Assembly: GCA_903845935.1 (NCBI GenBank)
Contig: CAIMZI010000077.1
Span: forward strand, 17,041-81,040
Direction: 5' to 3'
Length of the DNA: 64,000 bases
DNA from: an uncultured beta proteobacterium
GTDB lineage: Bacteria > Pseudomonadota > Gammaproteobacteria > Burkholderiales > Burkholderiaceae_C
Positions 1 to 9,488 of the stretch are shown piece after piece (position 1 is the first letter of the stretch; every line of letters starts with the position of its first letter). A model generated the notes under the pieces. The model saw only the letters and a list, made by a program, of their open reading frames with translations. It searched no databases and was not told the origin of the DNA. Position numbers and translations under genes: made by a program.

Positions 1-777
1 AACACCGGCGTCATCCGCCATGGACTCGAGGTAACGCAGATCCTTGAACGCGTTGGTGAGCGTGAACTTGTGCGCCTCCTTGTTGCCGCGCAAGGTGTAT
101 TCCATAAAGGTCTGGTAAAAAAGATTATCCATGCGCCCGCCGCGTATCACCGAGTCAAACATGGTGGGCGTGATGCCCACAGCCTGCGACAAGGTCAGCG
201 CCTCGGCATACAAGGCGGCATAGCCCAGCGAGACAAAGTTGTTGATCAGCTTCATGCGGTGGCCGGTGCCCGGTGCGCCCAGATGCACGATGCGTCCGGC
301 AAATGTTTGCAAGAGCGGCTCAATGCGTTGGAATATTTCCGGATCGGCGCCGACCATGGTGTCCAGCGTGCCCGCCCAGGCCTCCTTGGGTGTGCGGCTC
401 AGGGGCGCGTCGACCAGATGCACGCCAATGGCTTTCAGCTCGGCCTCCAGCGCCTGGGTGGACACCGGGTCGGCGGTGGAGCAATCCACCAGCACGCTAC
501 CGGCTTTCAGCCCCGCTTTCAACCCGTTCGGCCCACGGACTATGGCCTCCACATCCTTGGAGCCGGTGACGCACAAAAACACGACCGTGGAATGTTGCGC
601 GACCTCGGCGGCCGAGGCGCGCAGCAGCGCGCCGCGTTGTTGCAGGTCGGCTGTAGCCTCACTGGGCTTGCGCGCATAAATGGACAGCGTGTAGCCCTTG
701 TCCACCAGGTTCTTGGCCATGCCGTGGCCCATCAGGCCCAGCCCGATGAAGCCTGCGGTTTCAGTTGTTGTGGTCAT
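1..777 (-). CDS. NAD(P)-binding 3-hydroxyisobutyrate dehydrogenase family protein (3' end outside window)
   Basis: Read on the minus strand from ATG at 777, the frame stays open to base 1 (259 codons), so the C-terminus lies outside the window. The N-terminus carries the Rossmann motif GFIGLGLMGHGMA. A later VDAPLSRTPKEAWAGTL stretch matches the substrate-binding DAPVSGG-type segment of beta-hydroxyacid dehydrogenases, but here the usual SGG is replaced by SRT. The family oxidises 3-hydroxy acids (3-hydroxyisobutyrate, tartronate semialdehyde and similar) with NAD(P). It follows the aldo/keto reductase stop by only 7 bases, so it is probably the third gene of an acuI-AKR-HIBADH operon. The family call is secure; the substrate is not. 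Confidence 0.85.
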   Translation of the reverse strand, partial: MTTTTETAGFIGLGLMGHGMAKNLVDKGYTLSIYARKPSEATADLQQRGALLRASAAEVAQHSTVVFLCVTGSKDVEAIVRGPNGLKAGLKAGSVLVDCSTADPVSTQALEAELKAIGVHLVDAPLSRTPKEAWAGTLDTMVGADPEIFQRIEPLLQTFAGRIVHLGAPGTGHRMKLINNFVSLGYAALYAEALTLSQAVGITPTMFDSVIRGGRMDNLFYQTFMEYTLRGNKEAHKFTLTNAFKDLRYLESMADDAGV

Positions 778-784
778 GAAATCC

Positions 785-1768
785 TTACCAGTTGTGATGC
801 ACCCAGGGCTTTGCATACTGCTCGTAGACGGTTTGCACGGCCGCCATCTGCGCATCCGTCAAGGCTGGCAAGTCCGCCGCACTGACGTTGTCCGCCACCT
901 GAGCCGCACGCTTGCCGCCGGGGATGGCGCAGGTCACGCCCGGATGCATGGTGATCCAGCGCAGAGCGAATTGCGCCATGCTCAGGCCGTCCGGCACTAC
1001 TGCGCGCAGCGCCTCCACCGCTTCCAGACCCTTGGCATAGTCCAGACCCGAAAAGGTTTCACCCTTGTCAAAGGCTTCGCCGTTGCGGTTGAAAAGACGG
1101 TGATCGTCGGCAGCAAAACTGGTCTGCGCCGTCATCTTGCCGGACAGCAGGCCGGAGGACAACGGCAGCCGCGCCAGAATGCCTACGCCCTTGCGCTGAG
1201 TCTCCTGGAACAGCAGATCGGCCGGGCGCTGGCGCAGGATGTTATAAATGATCTGCACGCTTTGCACGCCGGGGAACTCGATCGCCTTGAGCGCTTCTTC
1301 GACCTTCTCGACGCTGACGCCATAGTGGCGCAGCTTGCCCTCAGTTTGCAACTCATCGAGCACGCCAAACACTTCGGGCATGTAGTAGACCGGGGTGGGC
1401 GGGCAATGCAGCTGCAGCAGGTCCAGCGCCTCCACGTTCAGATTACTCAAACTGCGCTCGACAAAGGCGCGCAGATTGCTGCGGTTATAGCCCTCGGCCA
1501 CATGCGGGTTGAGCCTGCGCCCGGCCTTGGTTGCGACATAAAAAGGCTCGCTGCGCTCCTTGCGCAAGCGGGCGATCAGGCGCTCGCTGCGGCCGTCGCC
1601 ATAGACGTCCGCCGTGTCAAAGAAGTTGACGCCCGCATCAAGCGCCGCATGCAGCGCGCCCATCGATTCGGTGTCATCCACATCGCCCCAGGTGCCGCCT
1701 ATGGCCCAGGCACCAAAACTGATAGAGGAGACATTCCAGCCGGTACGGCCAAGTGCTTTGTATTGCAT
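785..1768 (-). CDS. aldo/keto reductase
   Basis: A 327-residue protein, the usual length for a monomeric NADPH-dependent aldo/keto reductase with a TIM-barrel fold. The opening MQYKALGRTGWNVSSISFG is typical. The active-site Tyr lies in DTADVYGDGRSE, the Lys in VATKAGRR and the His-bearing strand in LLQLHCPP. A C-terminal cofactor-binding segment (AIPGGKRAAQVADNV) is present. It begins 14 bases after the stop of the acuI-like gene and ends 7 bases before the dehydrogenase, so the three are probably one transcript. The substrate is unknown. The subgroup resembles AKRs annotated as L-fucose/galactose dehydrogenase-like, which I would not assert here. Confidence 0.9.
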   Translation of the reverse strand: MQYKALGRTGWNVSSISFGAWAIGGTWGDVDDTESMGALHAALDAGVNFFDTADVYGDGRSERLIARLRKERSEPFYVATKAGRRLNPHVAEGYNRSNLRAFVERSLSNLNVEALDLLQLHCPPTPVYYMPEVFGVLDELQTEGKLRHYGVSVEKVEEALKAIEFPGVQSVQIIYNILRQRPADLLFQETQRKGVGILARLPLSSGLLSGKMTAQTSFAADDHRLFNRNGEAFDKGETFSGLDYAKGLEAVEALRAVVPDGLSMAQFALRWITMHPGVTCAIPGGKRAAQVADNVSAADLPALTDAQMAAVQTVYEQYAKPWVHHNW

Positions 1769-1782
1769 GTGCGGGGCCTGCC

Positions 1783-2760
1783 TTAAAGCTTGACGACGAC
1801 GCGCCCACGCACATTGCCTGCAAGCAGATCGGCGGCGACGCCGATCGCGTCTTCCAGCGCAATCTCCGAGGTGATGGCGTCGAGCTTGGCCACATCCAGA
1901 TCCTGCGCCAGGCGCGCCCAGGCTTCTTCGCGTTTGGCCTGAGGCGCCATCACGCTGTCAATGCCGTAGAGGGTGATGCCGCGCAGGATGAAGGGGGCGA
2001 CAGACGCCGGAAAGTCCATGCCCTGTGCCAGGCCGCAGGCCGCCACGGCACCGCCGTATTTGAGCGACGCACAGGCATTGGCCAGGGTGTGGCTGCCCAC
2101 GCTGTCCACCACCGCAGCCCAACGCTCTTTGGCCAAAGGTTTGCCGGGCTTGGAGAGTTCGGCCCGGTCGATCACCGTGGCAGCACCCAGCGCCTGCAGA
2201 TGCGCGGCCTCTTCCATGCGCCCGGTAGAGGCGACCACCGTGTAGCCGAGTTTGGACAGGAGCGCAATCGCCACGCTGCCGACACCGCCGTTGGCACCGG
2301 TGACCAGCACCTCGCCGTCCGTAGGCTTCACGCCATGTTTTTCCAGCGCTATCACGCACAGCATGGCGGTGTAACCGGCAGTTCCTATCGCCATGGCCTG
2401 GCGAGCCGTAAAGGCAGCAGGCAAAGCCACCAGCCAGTCGCCCTTGACGCGCGCCGTTTGTGCCAGGCCGCCGCTGCAGGTTTCGCCCACGCCCCAACCG
2501 TTGTGAATGACCTTATCGCCCACCTTCCAACGTGGGTTTTGGCTGCTATAGACGGTGCCGGCAAAGTCGATCCCTGGCACCAGGGGAAATTTGCGCACCA
2601 CGGGCGACTTACCGGTTATGGCCAGGCCGTCCTTGTAGTTCAGCGTGGACCACTCCACCCCCACCGTCACATCGCCCTCGCCCAGCACGCTGTCGTCAAT
2701 GCTTTGCACCGCTGCGGTGTAAACGCCTTCGGGCTTGGTCAGCAAAATTCCTTTGAACAT
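1783..2760 (-). CDS. acuI: acrylyl-CoA reductase (NADPH)/YhdH-family quinone oxidoreductase
   Basis: A 325-residue zinc-independent medium-chain dehydrogenase/reductase. The sequence from MFKGILLTKPEG through TLNYKDGLAITGKSPVVRKFPLVPGIDFAG is characteristic of the YhdH/AcuI subfamily, which reduces acrylyl-CoA to propionyl-CoA with NADPH. The nucleotide-binding motif GANGGVGSVAIALL lies near residue 155. It is the promoter-proximal gene of a three-gene minus-strand operon. The 216-bp gap to the divergent diguanylate cyclase (2761-2976) must hold both promoters; I recognise no operator there. In cells this enzyme detoxifies acrylyl-CoA, for example during 3-hydroxypropionate or DMSP metabolism. 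A hydroxyacid dehydrogenase in the same operon fits 3-hydroxy-acid metabolism, but that is inference. Confidence 0.85.
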   Translation of the reverse strand: MFKGILLTKPEGVYTAAVQSIDDSVLGEGDVTVGVEWSTLNYKDGLAITGKSPVVRKFPLVPGIDFAGTVYSSQNPRWKVGDKVIHNGWGVGETCSGGLAQTARVKGDWLVALPAAFTARQAMAIGTAGYTAMLCVIALEKHGVKPTDGEVLVTGANGGVGSVAIALLSKLGYTVVASTGRMEEAAHLQALGAATVIDRAELSKPGKPLAKERWAAVVDSVGSHTLANACASLKYGGAVAACGLAQGMDFPASVAPFILRGITLYGIDSVMAPQAKREEAWARLAQDLDVAKLDAITSEIALEDAIGVAADLLAGNVRGRVVVKL

Positions 2761-2976
2761 TTGTCTTCCTTTTCAATTGTGTTGGAGGGCATTATTGGGC
2801 AAATAGGCAATCCGTCCGAATCAGTGGCCTATTTTCAGGGGTCAATCCCCCCGGCAACTGACCTGCGTCATTGCACGCATCCCCGGATGAGTCCAACATG
2901 AATCGAAGAGCGGTACACCTGCGGCTCTCGCAGACAGACTGCCACGCCCCGGAACGGGCAGGGAAATTGGGTCATC

Positions 2977-4890
2977 ATGATACAAACACGTTTGTTCACG
3001 TGGCGCTTACGCAGCAGCTTGCCGCTGCTGCTGATTCTGGGGGTGACGCTGCTGGCCTGTGGCCTGTACTGGCGCTCGCTGCTGAACCGGCAGGCCCTGC
3101 AATTGCAGGCCGCCCAGCAGCACAGCGAATGGCGCGCCAATCAGCTCAACGAGGCGGTGACTCAGCAGCTCAATGCCACGCTACTCAGCATCGATGTGGC
3201 ATTGAAGCACCTGAGCTCGGTGTACCTGCACAACCCGCGTGACTTTGACATCGCAGTCCAGGATGTGCTGACAAGCTACCCGACTGGCATGTTGCAGTAC
3301 GTCACCGTGTTTGACGCCGACGGCAAGCTGCGCTATGCCTCCAGCCCATTGGCCAGTAAGTTCCTGGGGCAAGACTTTTCTGACCGGGAACACTTCAGCG
3401 TGCATGCCCACAGCGGCGCGGATGCGCTGTTTGTCAGCGCCCCCATCGCCGGACGTTTGAGCGACGCAAGCCTGGTTCAAATCACGCGTGGCATCTGGAA
3501 TGGGGGACAGTTCCTCGGCGTGATAGGCATACCGGTGCTGCCGGTCTACCTGTCAGAGCAACTGGTGCTACTGCAGGTGGATCCCACGGATATTCTTGCC
3601 GTGGTGCGTTTGGATGGCAGCATCATTGCCCGCAGCCACCACCTGGAGGAGTCACTGAAAAGCAAGTTACCGCCGCAGCGCCCTTTCCTGCACGGTAAGG
3701 CGGGAGAACGCGGGCTGTTTCGCAGCACCTCCACCTATGACAAGCTGCCCATGCTGTTTTCCTGGCAGCGTCTGGCGCAATGGCCTCTGGTCACGGTGGC
3801 CGCCATCAACGAGGCGGCCGAGACGGCACCACTGTCACTGGCCCTGGAGGGCGAACGCCAGCGCAGCCTCCTCGCCATCGGCCTGGCAATGGCCTTCTCG
3901 CTGGGCGTGGCGCTGCTTATGATGCGCATCCAGGGCCAGAACCGCTGGCTGGCGCGCAGCGAGGCCGAACAACGCGCCATTCTCAACAGCGAGATCAGTG
4001 GCATTGTCAAACTCCAAAACCGGAAATTTGTCTGGATGAACCAGGCCTTTGCCACGATGCTGGGCTACAGCCTGGATGAAATGATTGGCCAGTCCACCCG
4101 GCTTTTGTACCCGGATGAAACCGCCTTTAAAGATTTTTCCGTCGCGGCCTATCCCAAGCTGGTGCAGGGCAAGGTGTATCGCAGCGAGGTCCAGTTTGTG
4201 CGCAAGGACGGCAGTCTGGCCTGGTTTGACATCAGCGGTGAGCAGTTAGATACCGATGGCCGCGAATCGATCTGGTCCCTGGTGGACATCACCGAGCGCA
4301 AGCAGATCGAAGACCAGGTGCGCCACCTGGCATTCCACGACAGCCTGACCAAGCTGCCCAACCGCCGCCTGCTGGTGGACCGCATGGTGCAGACCATGGC
4401 GGCAAGCAAACGCAACGGGAGATATGCGGCCCTGCTGTTTCTGGACCTGGACAACTTCAAACCCCTGAACGATGCGCATGGCCATGACGCGGGCGACCTG
4501 TTGCTGGTGGAGGTGGCCGAACGGCTGCGCCAATGCGTGCGCGAAATGGACACCGTGGCCCGCTTTGGCGGCGACGAGTTTGTAGTGATGCTCAGCGATC
4601 TGGATGCCGAGCAGGCGTCTTCGCAACGCCAGGCGGCGGCGATTGCCGAGAAAATCCGCCTGAGTCTGGAAAAGCCCTACTCCTTGCAGATCGGGCACTG
4701 CCAGCACCCCGCAGATCTGGTAACCCACCGCTGCAGCGCCAGCATCGGGGTGACGCTGTTTCTGGACCATGACAACACCGAGGACGAGATTCTCAACCGG
4801 GCCGACACCGCCATGTATGCCGCCAAGCATGACGGACGCAACCAGGTGCAGTTTGCCGCAAGCGGCGGCAGTGCGGCCGCAGGCGCTTAG
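2977..4890 (+). CDS. membrane-anchored diguanylate cyclase (Cache-like sensor, PAS, GGDEF)
   Basis: A 637-residue protein. TM1 spans about residues 10-30, followed by a roughly 260-residue periplasmic sensor of double-Cache character, TM2 at about 293-315, a PAS domain at about 325-445 and a GGDEF domain from about 455. The active-site GGDEF motif is intact near residue 531. An inhibitory I-site REMD sits exactly five residues before it, so product feedback inhibition is expected. The enzyme makes cyclic di-GMP from two GTP. No EAL domain follows, so it is a synthase only. Its stop codon overlaps the convergent stop of the outer-membrane channel gene by a few bases. The ligand is unknown. Confidence 0.93.
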   Translation: MIQTRLFTWRLRSSLPLLLILGVTLLACGLYWRSLLNRQALQLQAAQQHSEWRANQLNEAVTQQLNATLLSIDVALKHLSSVYLHNPRDFDIAVQDVLTSYPTGMLQYVTVFDADGKLRYASSPLASKFLGQDFSDREHFSVHAHSGADALFVSAPIAGRLSDASLVQITRGIWNGGQFLGVIGIPVLPVYLSEQLVLLQVDPTDILAVVRLDGSIIARSHHLEESLKSKLPPQRPFLHGKAGERGLFRSTSTYDKLPMLFSWQRLAQWPLVTVAAINEAAETAPLSLALEGERQRSLLAIGLAMAFSLGVALLMMRIQGQNRWLARSEAEQRAILNSEISGIVKLQNRKFVWMNQAFATMLGYSLDEMIGQSTRLLYPDETAFKDFSVAAYPKLVQGKVYRSEVQFVRKDGSLAWFDISGEQLDTDGRESIWSLVDITERKQIEDQVRHLAFHDSLTKLPNRRLLVDRMVQTMAASKRNGRYAALLFLDLDNFKPLNDAHGHDAGDLLLVEVAERLRQCVREMDTVARFGGDEFVVMLSDLDAEQASSQRQAAAIAEKIRLSLEKPYSLQIGHCQHPADLVTHRCSASIGVTLFLDHDNTEDEILNRADTAMYAAKHDGRNQVQFAASGGSAAAGA

Positions 4891-6302
4891 GGCGTGGTCT
4901 GCGCAGGCGTCCAGCCGCCGCCCAGCACCCGGTACAGCGTGGCCAGATTTTGCTGCACTAAAGCAGCCAGTTGAAGCTCGGCCTGTTGCGCCGCAAACAG
5001 CGAACGCTGCGCGTCCAGCACTTCAAGGTAGCTGCTAGCACCATTCTTAAAGCGCAGTTCGGTCAGACGGGCACGCTCGGCCTCTGAGCGGGTTTGTGCC
5101 TGCTGGGCCTGGTACTGCTCGCCCAGGGTAGCGCGACCTGCCAGCGCGTCGGCCACTTCGCGGAAGGCCGACTGAATGGCTTTTTCGTATTGCGCCACGG
5201 CCACCTCACGCGCCGCCTTGGCAGCAGCCAAATTGGCTTCATTGCGTCCGGCATCAAAAATCGGCAGCAGCAATTGCGGTCCAATGCTCCAGGCAAAGCT
5301 GCCATCCTTAAACAGGCCTTCGAGCTGGTTGCTGACGCTGCCCACGCTGGTCGACAAAAATATCTTGGGGAAGAAGGCTGCGCGCGCCGCGCCGATATTG
5401 GCGTGAGCCGCCAGCAGTTGCTGCTCGGCCTGCAGCACATCGGGTCGGCGCAGCAGCACCTCGGAAGACAAGCCCACCGGCAACTCCGCCAGCTGCACCG
5501 GCGCTTGCGTGCCGGCTGCAGTCAAAGCCACCGGTGCCGCCTGGCCCAGCAGCAGATTGAGCGCATTCACATCCAGCAGGCGCTGACGCGTGCTTTGCGC
5601 CACGCTGACGCGGGCGGCTTGCAGCAGAGACTGAGCCTGACTGAGGTCGAGCTGCGAGCTAGCGCCCTGGTCAAAGCGCAGCTGGATCAGCTTCAAGGAG
5701 TCGTCGCGTGTGGCCAGCGTTTGCTGCGCCAGATCGAGCAGGGCGCTATCGGCCTGCAGTGCAAAGTAGCTGCTGGCCACGGCGCCAACCAGGCTGATTT
5801 GTGCCGCCCGGCCGGCCTGGGTAGTCGCCAGGTATTGGGCAAAGGCCGCGTCCGACAGACTGTGCAGGCGGCCAAACAGGTCCACCTCGTAGGCCAGCGT
5901 GGCGGGAATGGACAGACCCGCAGTAAACGTGCTGCCGGTACTGCCATCGCTGGCCGTGCCGCGACTCAAGCCCGCACCGGCATAGACGGTGGGCCAGCGG
6001 TCTGCATTGTGGCTGTCCACCTGTGTTTTGGCTTGTTCCACATTGAGCAGGGCCACGCGCAGATCACGGTTGTTGTCCAGGGCGATTTGAATCAGTTGCT
6101 GCAGGCGTGCATCGGCAAAAAACGTTTGCCAGGGCAGATCGGCCACAGCCGCTTTCGCTGAGTTCGCATTGGTGGCCAAGGGAAACTGGGCCGGCACGGG
6201 GGCAGCAGGGCGCTGGTAGTCCGGCGCCAGTGAACCACAGGCCACCAGGGACGCCACCAACGTAGTCAGCGCGGCAAGTTTAAAAACAGTCAGCTTGCTC
6301 AT
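4887..6302 (-). CDS. RND efflux outer-membrane channel lipoprotein (NodT/OprM family)
   Basis: A 471-residue outer-membrane factor. The N-terminal signal ends in the lipobox LVAC with Cys22 as the lipidation site, followed by GSLAPDYQRP, a typical NodT-family opening. Two repeated TolC-like halves follow. The conserved LPVGLSSEVLLRRPDVLQAEQ region is split by me here into LPVGLSS and LLRRPDV motifs, both intact. It forms the trimeric exit duct for the adaptor and pump encoded just upstream. Its ATG overlaps the pump stop (ATGA), so the two are translationally coupled. The gene is last in the tripartite operon. Confidence 0.93.
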   Translation of the reverse strand: MSKLTVFKLAALTTLVASLVACGSLAPDYQRPAAPVPAQFPLATNANSAKAAVADLPWQTFFADARLQQLIQIALDNNRDLRVALLNVEQAKTQVDSHNADRWPTVYAGAGLSRGTASDGSTGSTFTAGLSIPATLAYEVDLFGRLHSLSDAAFAQYLATTQAGRAAQISLVGAVASSYFALQADSALLDLAQQTLATRDDSLKLIQLRFDQGASSQLDLSQAQSLLQAARVSVAQSTRQRLLDVNALNLLLGQAAPVALTAAGTQAPVQLAELPVGLSSEVLLRRPDVLQAEQQLLAAHANIGAARAAFFPKIFLSTSVGSVSNQLEGLFKDGSFAWSIGPQLLLPIFDAGRNEANLAAAKAAREVAVAQYEKAIQSAFREVADALAGRATLGEQYQAQQAQTRSEAERARLTELRFKNGASSYLEVLDAQRSLFAAQQAELQLAALVQQNLATLYRVLGGGWTPAQTTP

Positions 6303-9300
6303 ACCAAATTCTCCGGATCCACGGCCACGGGGGCGGCCAGTTCGCCCTCCTGCTGCTCGTGTGCATACATGCGGCGCTGGCGCTCGCTGCCCTTGAAGAT
6401 GCGACGCACCACGACAAAGAACACCGGGGTAAAGAACACCGACAGGGCGGTGGCGGTGATCATGCCGCCCATCACGCCGGTACCAATGGCGCGCTGGCTG
6501 GCCGAACCGGCACCGCTGGCCAGCACCAGCGGCAGCACGCCCAGGATAAAGGCCATGGAGGTCATCAGAATCGGGCGAAAACGCAGATGCACAGCCTTCA
6601 AGACTGCCTCCACCAGGCCCATGCCTTGCGCCACCAGGTCCTTGGCAAACTCGATGATCAGCACCGCGTTCTTGGCCGACAGCCCAATGATGGTGATGAG
6701 ACCGACCTTGAAGTAAATGTCGTTTTCCAGCCCGCGCAAATGGGCGGCAATGGTCACGCCCAGCACGCCAAGGGGCACCACCAGGATCACGGCAAAGGGA
6801 ATCGACCAGCTTTCATAGAGCGCTGCCAGGCACAGGAACACCGCCAGCAAGGAGAAGGCGAACAGCACCGTAGCGGTCGAGCCCGACAGCTTTTCCTCAT
6901 AGGTCTGGCCGGTCCACTCAAAGGCAAAGCCGGGCGGCAGCTGGGACGCCAGGCGTTCCATTTCAGCAATTGCCGTACCGGTGCTTTGGCCAGGTGCCGG
7001 TTCACCGGAAATGCGCATGGTCGGGAAGCCGTTGTAACGAATGGTCTGCATCGGTCCGGTGATCCATTCGGTGTGGGCAAAGGCCGAGAACGGCACGGTC
7101 TGCCCCGTGCTGTTGAGCACGTTCAGACGCAGCAGGTCGTCGGGCTGCATGCGCGAAGGCGCATCGGCCTGCACCACCACCCGTTGCAGGCGTCCGGCAT
7201 TCGGAAAGTCGTTGACATAGGACGAACCCAGCGCGGTGGAGATGGCGCTGTTGATGGCGCTGTAATTCACACCCAGGGCGCTGGCCTTGTCGCGGTCGAT
7301 ATTAAGCTGCAGCTGCGCTGCATCTTCCAAGCCGTCCGGGCGCACGGCGGTCAGCACCTTGCTTTGCGCAGCCATGCCCAGCAACTGGTTGCGCGCTGCC
7401 AGCAAGGCCTCGTGGCCATTGCCGCCTCGGTCCTGCAGGCGGAAGCTAAAGCCATTGGAGCGACCCAGCTCCGGAATGGGTGGCGGCGAAAGCGGAAAGA
7501 TAAACGCATCGCGTATGCCCATCAAAGCGCCAAAGGCTTTGCCCGCCAGGGTCTTGGCTGCATGCTCGGGACCGGCGCGCTCCTTCCAGTCCTTCAACGC
7601 GACAAAGCCCAGTGCGGCGTTCTGGCCGGTACCGGAAAAGCTGAAGCCCAGCACGCTGACCATGTCGGCCACCTCGGGCTGGTGCAGCATGAACTGTTCG
7701 ACCTGGGTCATCACAGCGCCGGTGCGGTTGACGGTGGCACCGGGCGGCAGCTGCACATTGACCAGAATCGTGCCCTGGTCTTCGTTGGGCAGGAAGGACG
7801 TGGGCAGGCGGCCAAACAGAATCACCATGCAGGCCACGATCACGCCGTAAATTGCCAGAAAGCGGCCGGTGCGCTTGAGCACGCGCGCCACCAGGCCTTC
7901 GTAGCCGTGCGTGGTGGCGGTGAAGCCGCGATTGAACCAGCCAAAGAAACCGGTCTTGGCATGGTGATGCCCGGCCTCCACCGGTTTGAGCAGCGAGGCG
8001 CACAAGGCCGGTGTAAACGACAACGCCATAAAGGCCGAGAACGCGATCGCGCTCAACATCACCACCGCAAACTGGCGGTAAATATTGCCGACCGATCCGC
8101 TAAAGAACAGCAGCGGCACAAACACCGAGATCAGCACCACGGTCACGCCAATGATGGCGCCCGAGATCTGGCCCATGGCCTTGCGCGTGGCCATCAGCGG
8201 ATGCAGGCCCTCGGTGCTCATGATGCGCTCCACATTTTCCACCACCACGATGGCGTCATCGACCACGATGCCGATCACCAGCACCATGCCGAACATGGTC
8301 AGCACATTGATGGAATAGCCCAGTGCCAGCAGCACGCCAAAGGTGCCGAGCAGGGTGATGGGCACGACCAGGGTCGGGATGATGGTGTAGCGGATGTTCT
8401 GCAAAAACAGATACATCACCAGGAACACCAGGATCACGGCCTCGATCAAGGTCTCGACCACCTGGCGTATCGAAATTTCGACAAACTTGGAGCTGTCGTA
8501 GGGAATGCTGGCCTTCACGCCGGGCGGGAAGTAGCGCGACAACTCATCCAAGCGCTTGCGAATCGCCTTGGCCGTGGCCAGTGCATTGCCGCTGGGCGAA
8601 AGTTGCACGCCGATACCGCTGGCGGGTTGGCCGTTCAAACGCGCCTGCGGACTGTAGGACTGGGCGCCCAGTTCGATACGGGCCACATCGCGCAGCCGCA
8701 CGCTGGAGCCGTCGGCATTGGCGCGCAGAATAATCTTTCCAAATTCCTCTACCGAGCTCAGCTGACCCTTGACCACGACGGCGGCAAAAATCGATTGACC
8801 GGGCAAATTGGGCAGGTCGCCAATGGTGCCGGAGGTGACCTGGGCATTTTGCGCGGAGATCGCTGCGGTAACGTCGTTGCTGGACAGCTTGAAGCCGACC
8901 AACTTGGCCGGATCGATCCAGACGCGCATGGCGCGTTCGGTGCCAAACAGTTGGGCCTGGCCGACGCCTGGCACGCGCTGGATTTCGGGCAACACATTGC
9001 GCGAGGCGTAGTCGCCCAGAGCCACCGGATCGATGTCCTTATTGTCGGACGACAGAATCGTGAACAGCAAAAAGTTGGAGCGCGCCTTGTCCACGCGCAC
9101 ACCGTTTTGCGTCACCACCGAGGGCAGGCGCGGCGCCGCCCGTGACAGGCGGTTTTGCACGTCGACCTGGGCCAGATCGGGGCTGGTACTGGGGTCAAAG
9201 CTCAGGGTAATGGTACCGCTGCCATCGGCCTGGGCCACGGATTCCATGTAGATCAGGCCGGGCGAGCCATTCATCTCGCGCTCGATCACGGAGAGCACGC

Positions 9301-9478
9301 TGTCTTCCAGCGTCTGCGCCGTGGCACCCGGATAGGCGGCAGTCACCACGATGGACGGAGGCGCCACCGAGGGGTATTGCGCCACCGGCAGTTGCGTGAT
9401 GGCCACGGCTCCGGCCACCACGATAAACAAGGCAATCACCCATGCAAAGATGGGTCGGTCAATAAAGAAACGCGCCAT
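6299..9478 (-). CDS. RND multidrug efflux permease, HAE1 family (AcrB/MexB-like)
   Basis: A 1059-residue inner-membrane pump, full length for the hydrophobe/amphiphile efflux-1 family. It opens with MARFFIDRPIFAWVIAL and has 12 predicted membrane segments with two large periplasmic loops. The proton-relay pair of TM4 is visible in GIVVDDAIVVVENVE (two adjacent Asp). The C-terminal TM region ends in FFTPVFFVVVRRIFKG. It exports drugs, dyes, bile salts or solvents using the proton gradient. It lies 10 bases downstream of the adaptor and overlaps the channel gene by 4 bases. The exact substrate range cannot be read from the sequence. Confidence 0.96.
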   Translation of the reverse strand: MARFFIDRPIFAWVIALFIVVAGAVAITQLPVAQYPSVAPPSIVVTAAYPGATAQTLEDSVLSVIEREMNGSPGLIYMESVAQADGSGTITLSFDPSTSPDLAQVDVQNRLSRAAPRLPSVVTQNGVRVDKARSNFLLFTILSSDNKDIDPVALGDYASRNVLPEIQRVPGVGQAQLFGTERAMRVWIDPAKLVGFKLSSNDVTAAISAQNAQVTSGTIGDLPNLPGQSIFAAVVVKGQLSSVEEFGKIILRANADGSSVRLRDVARIELGAQSYSPQARLNGQPASGIGVQLSPSGNALATAKAIRKRLDELSRYFPPGVKASIPYDSSKFVEISIRQVVETLIEAVILVFLVMYLFLQNIRYTIIPTLVVPITLLGTFGVLLALGYSINVLTMFGMVLVIGIVVDDAIVVVENVERIMSTEGLHPLMATRKAMGQISGAIIGVTVVLISVFVPLLFFSGSVGNIYRQFAVVMLSAIAFSAFMALSFTPALCASLLKPVEAGHHHAKTGFFGWFNRGFTATTHGYEGLVARVLKRTGRFLAIYGVIVACMVILFGRLPTSFLPNEDQGTILVNVQLPPGATVNRTGAVMTQVEQFMLHQPEVADMVSVLGFSFSGTGQNAALGFVALKDWKERAGPEHAAKTLAGKAFGALMGIRDAFIFPLSPPPIPELGRSNGFSFRLQDRGGNGHEALLAARNQLLGMAAQSKVLTAVRPDGLEDAAQLQLNIDRDKASALGVNYSAINSAISTALGSSYVNDFPNAGRLQRVVVQADAPSRMQPDDLLRLNVLNSTGQTVPFSAFAHTEWITGPMQTIRYNGFPTMRISGEPAPGQSTGTAIAEMERLASQLPPGFAFEWTGQTYEEKLSGSTATVLFAFSLLAVFLCLAALYESWSIPFAVILVVPLGVLGVTIAAHLRGLENDIYFKVGLITIIGLSAKNAVLIIEFAKDLVAQGMGLVEAVLKAVHLRFRPILMTSMAFILGVLPLVLASGAGSASQRAIGTGVMGGMITATALSVFFTPVFFVVVRRIFKGSERQRRMYAHEQQEGELAAPVAVDPENLV

Positions 9479-9488
9479 GGTGCCGACC

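Noticed and set aside
6359..9145. A 928-codon open frame on the plus strand
   Set aside because: It is antisense to the RND permease, is His/Gln/Gly-rich as expected from antisense of GC-rich DNA, and has no recognisable motif. The permease on the other strand is beyond doubt.
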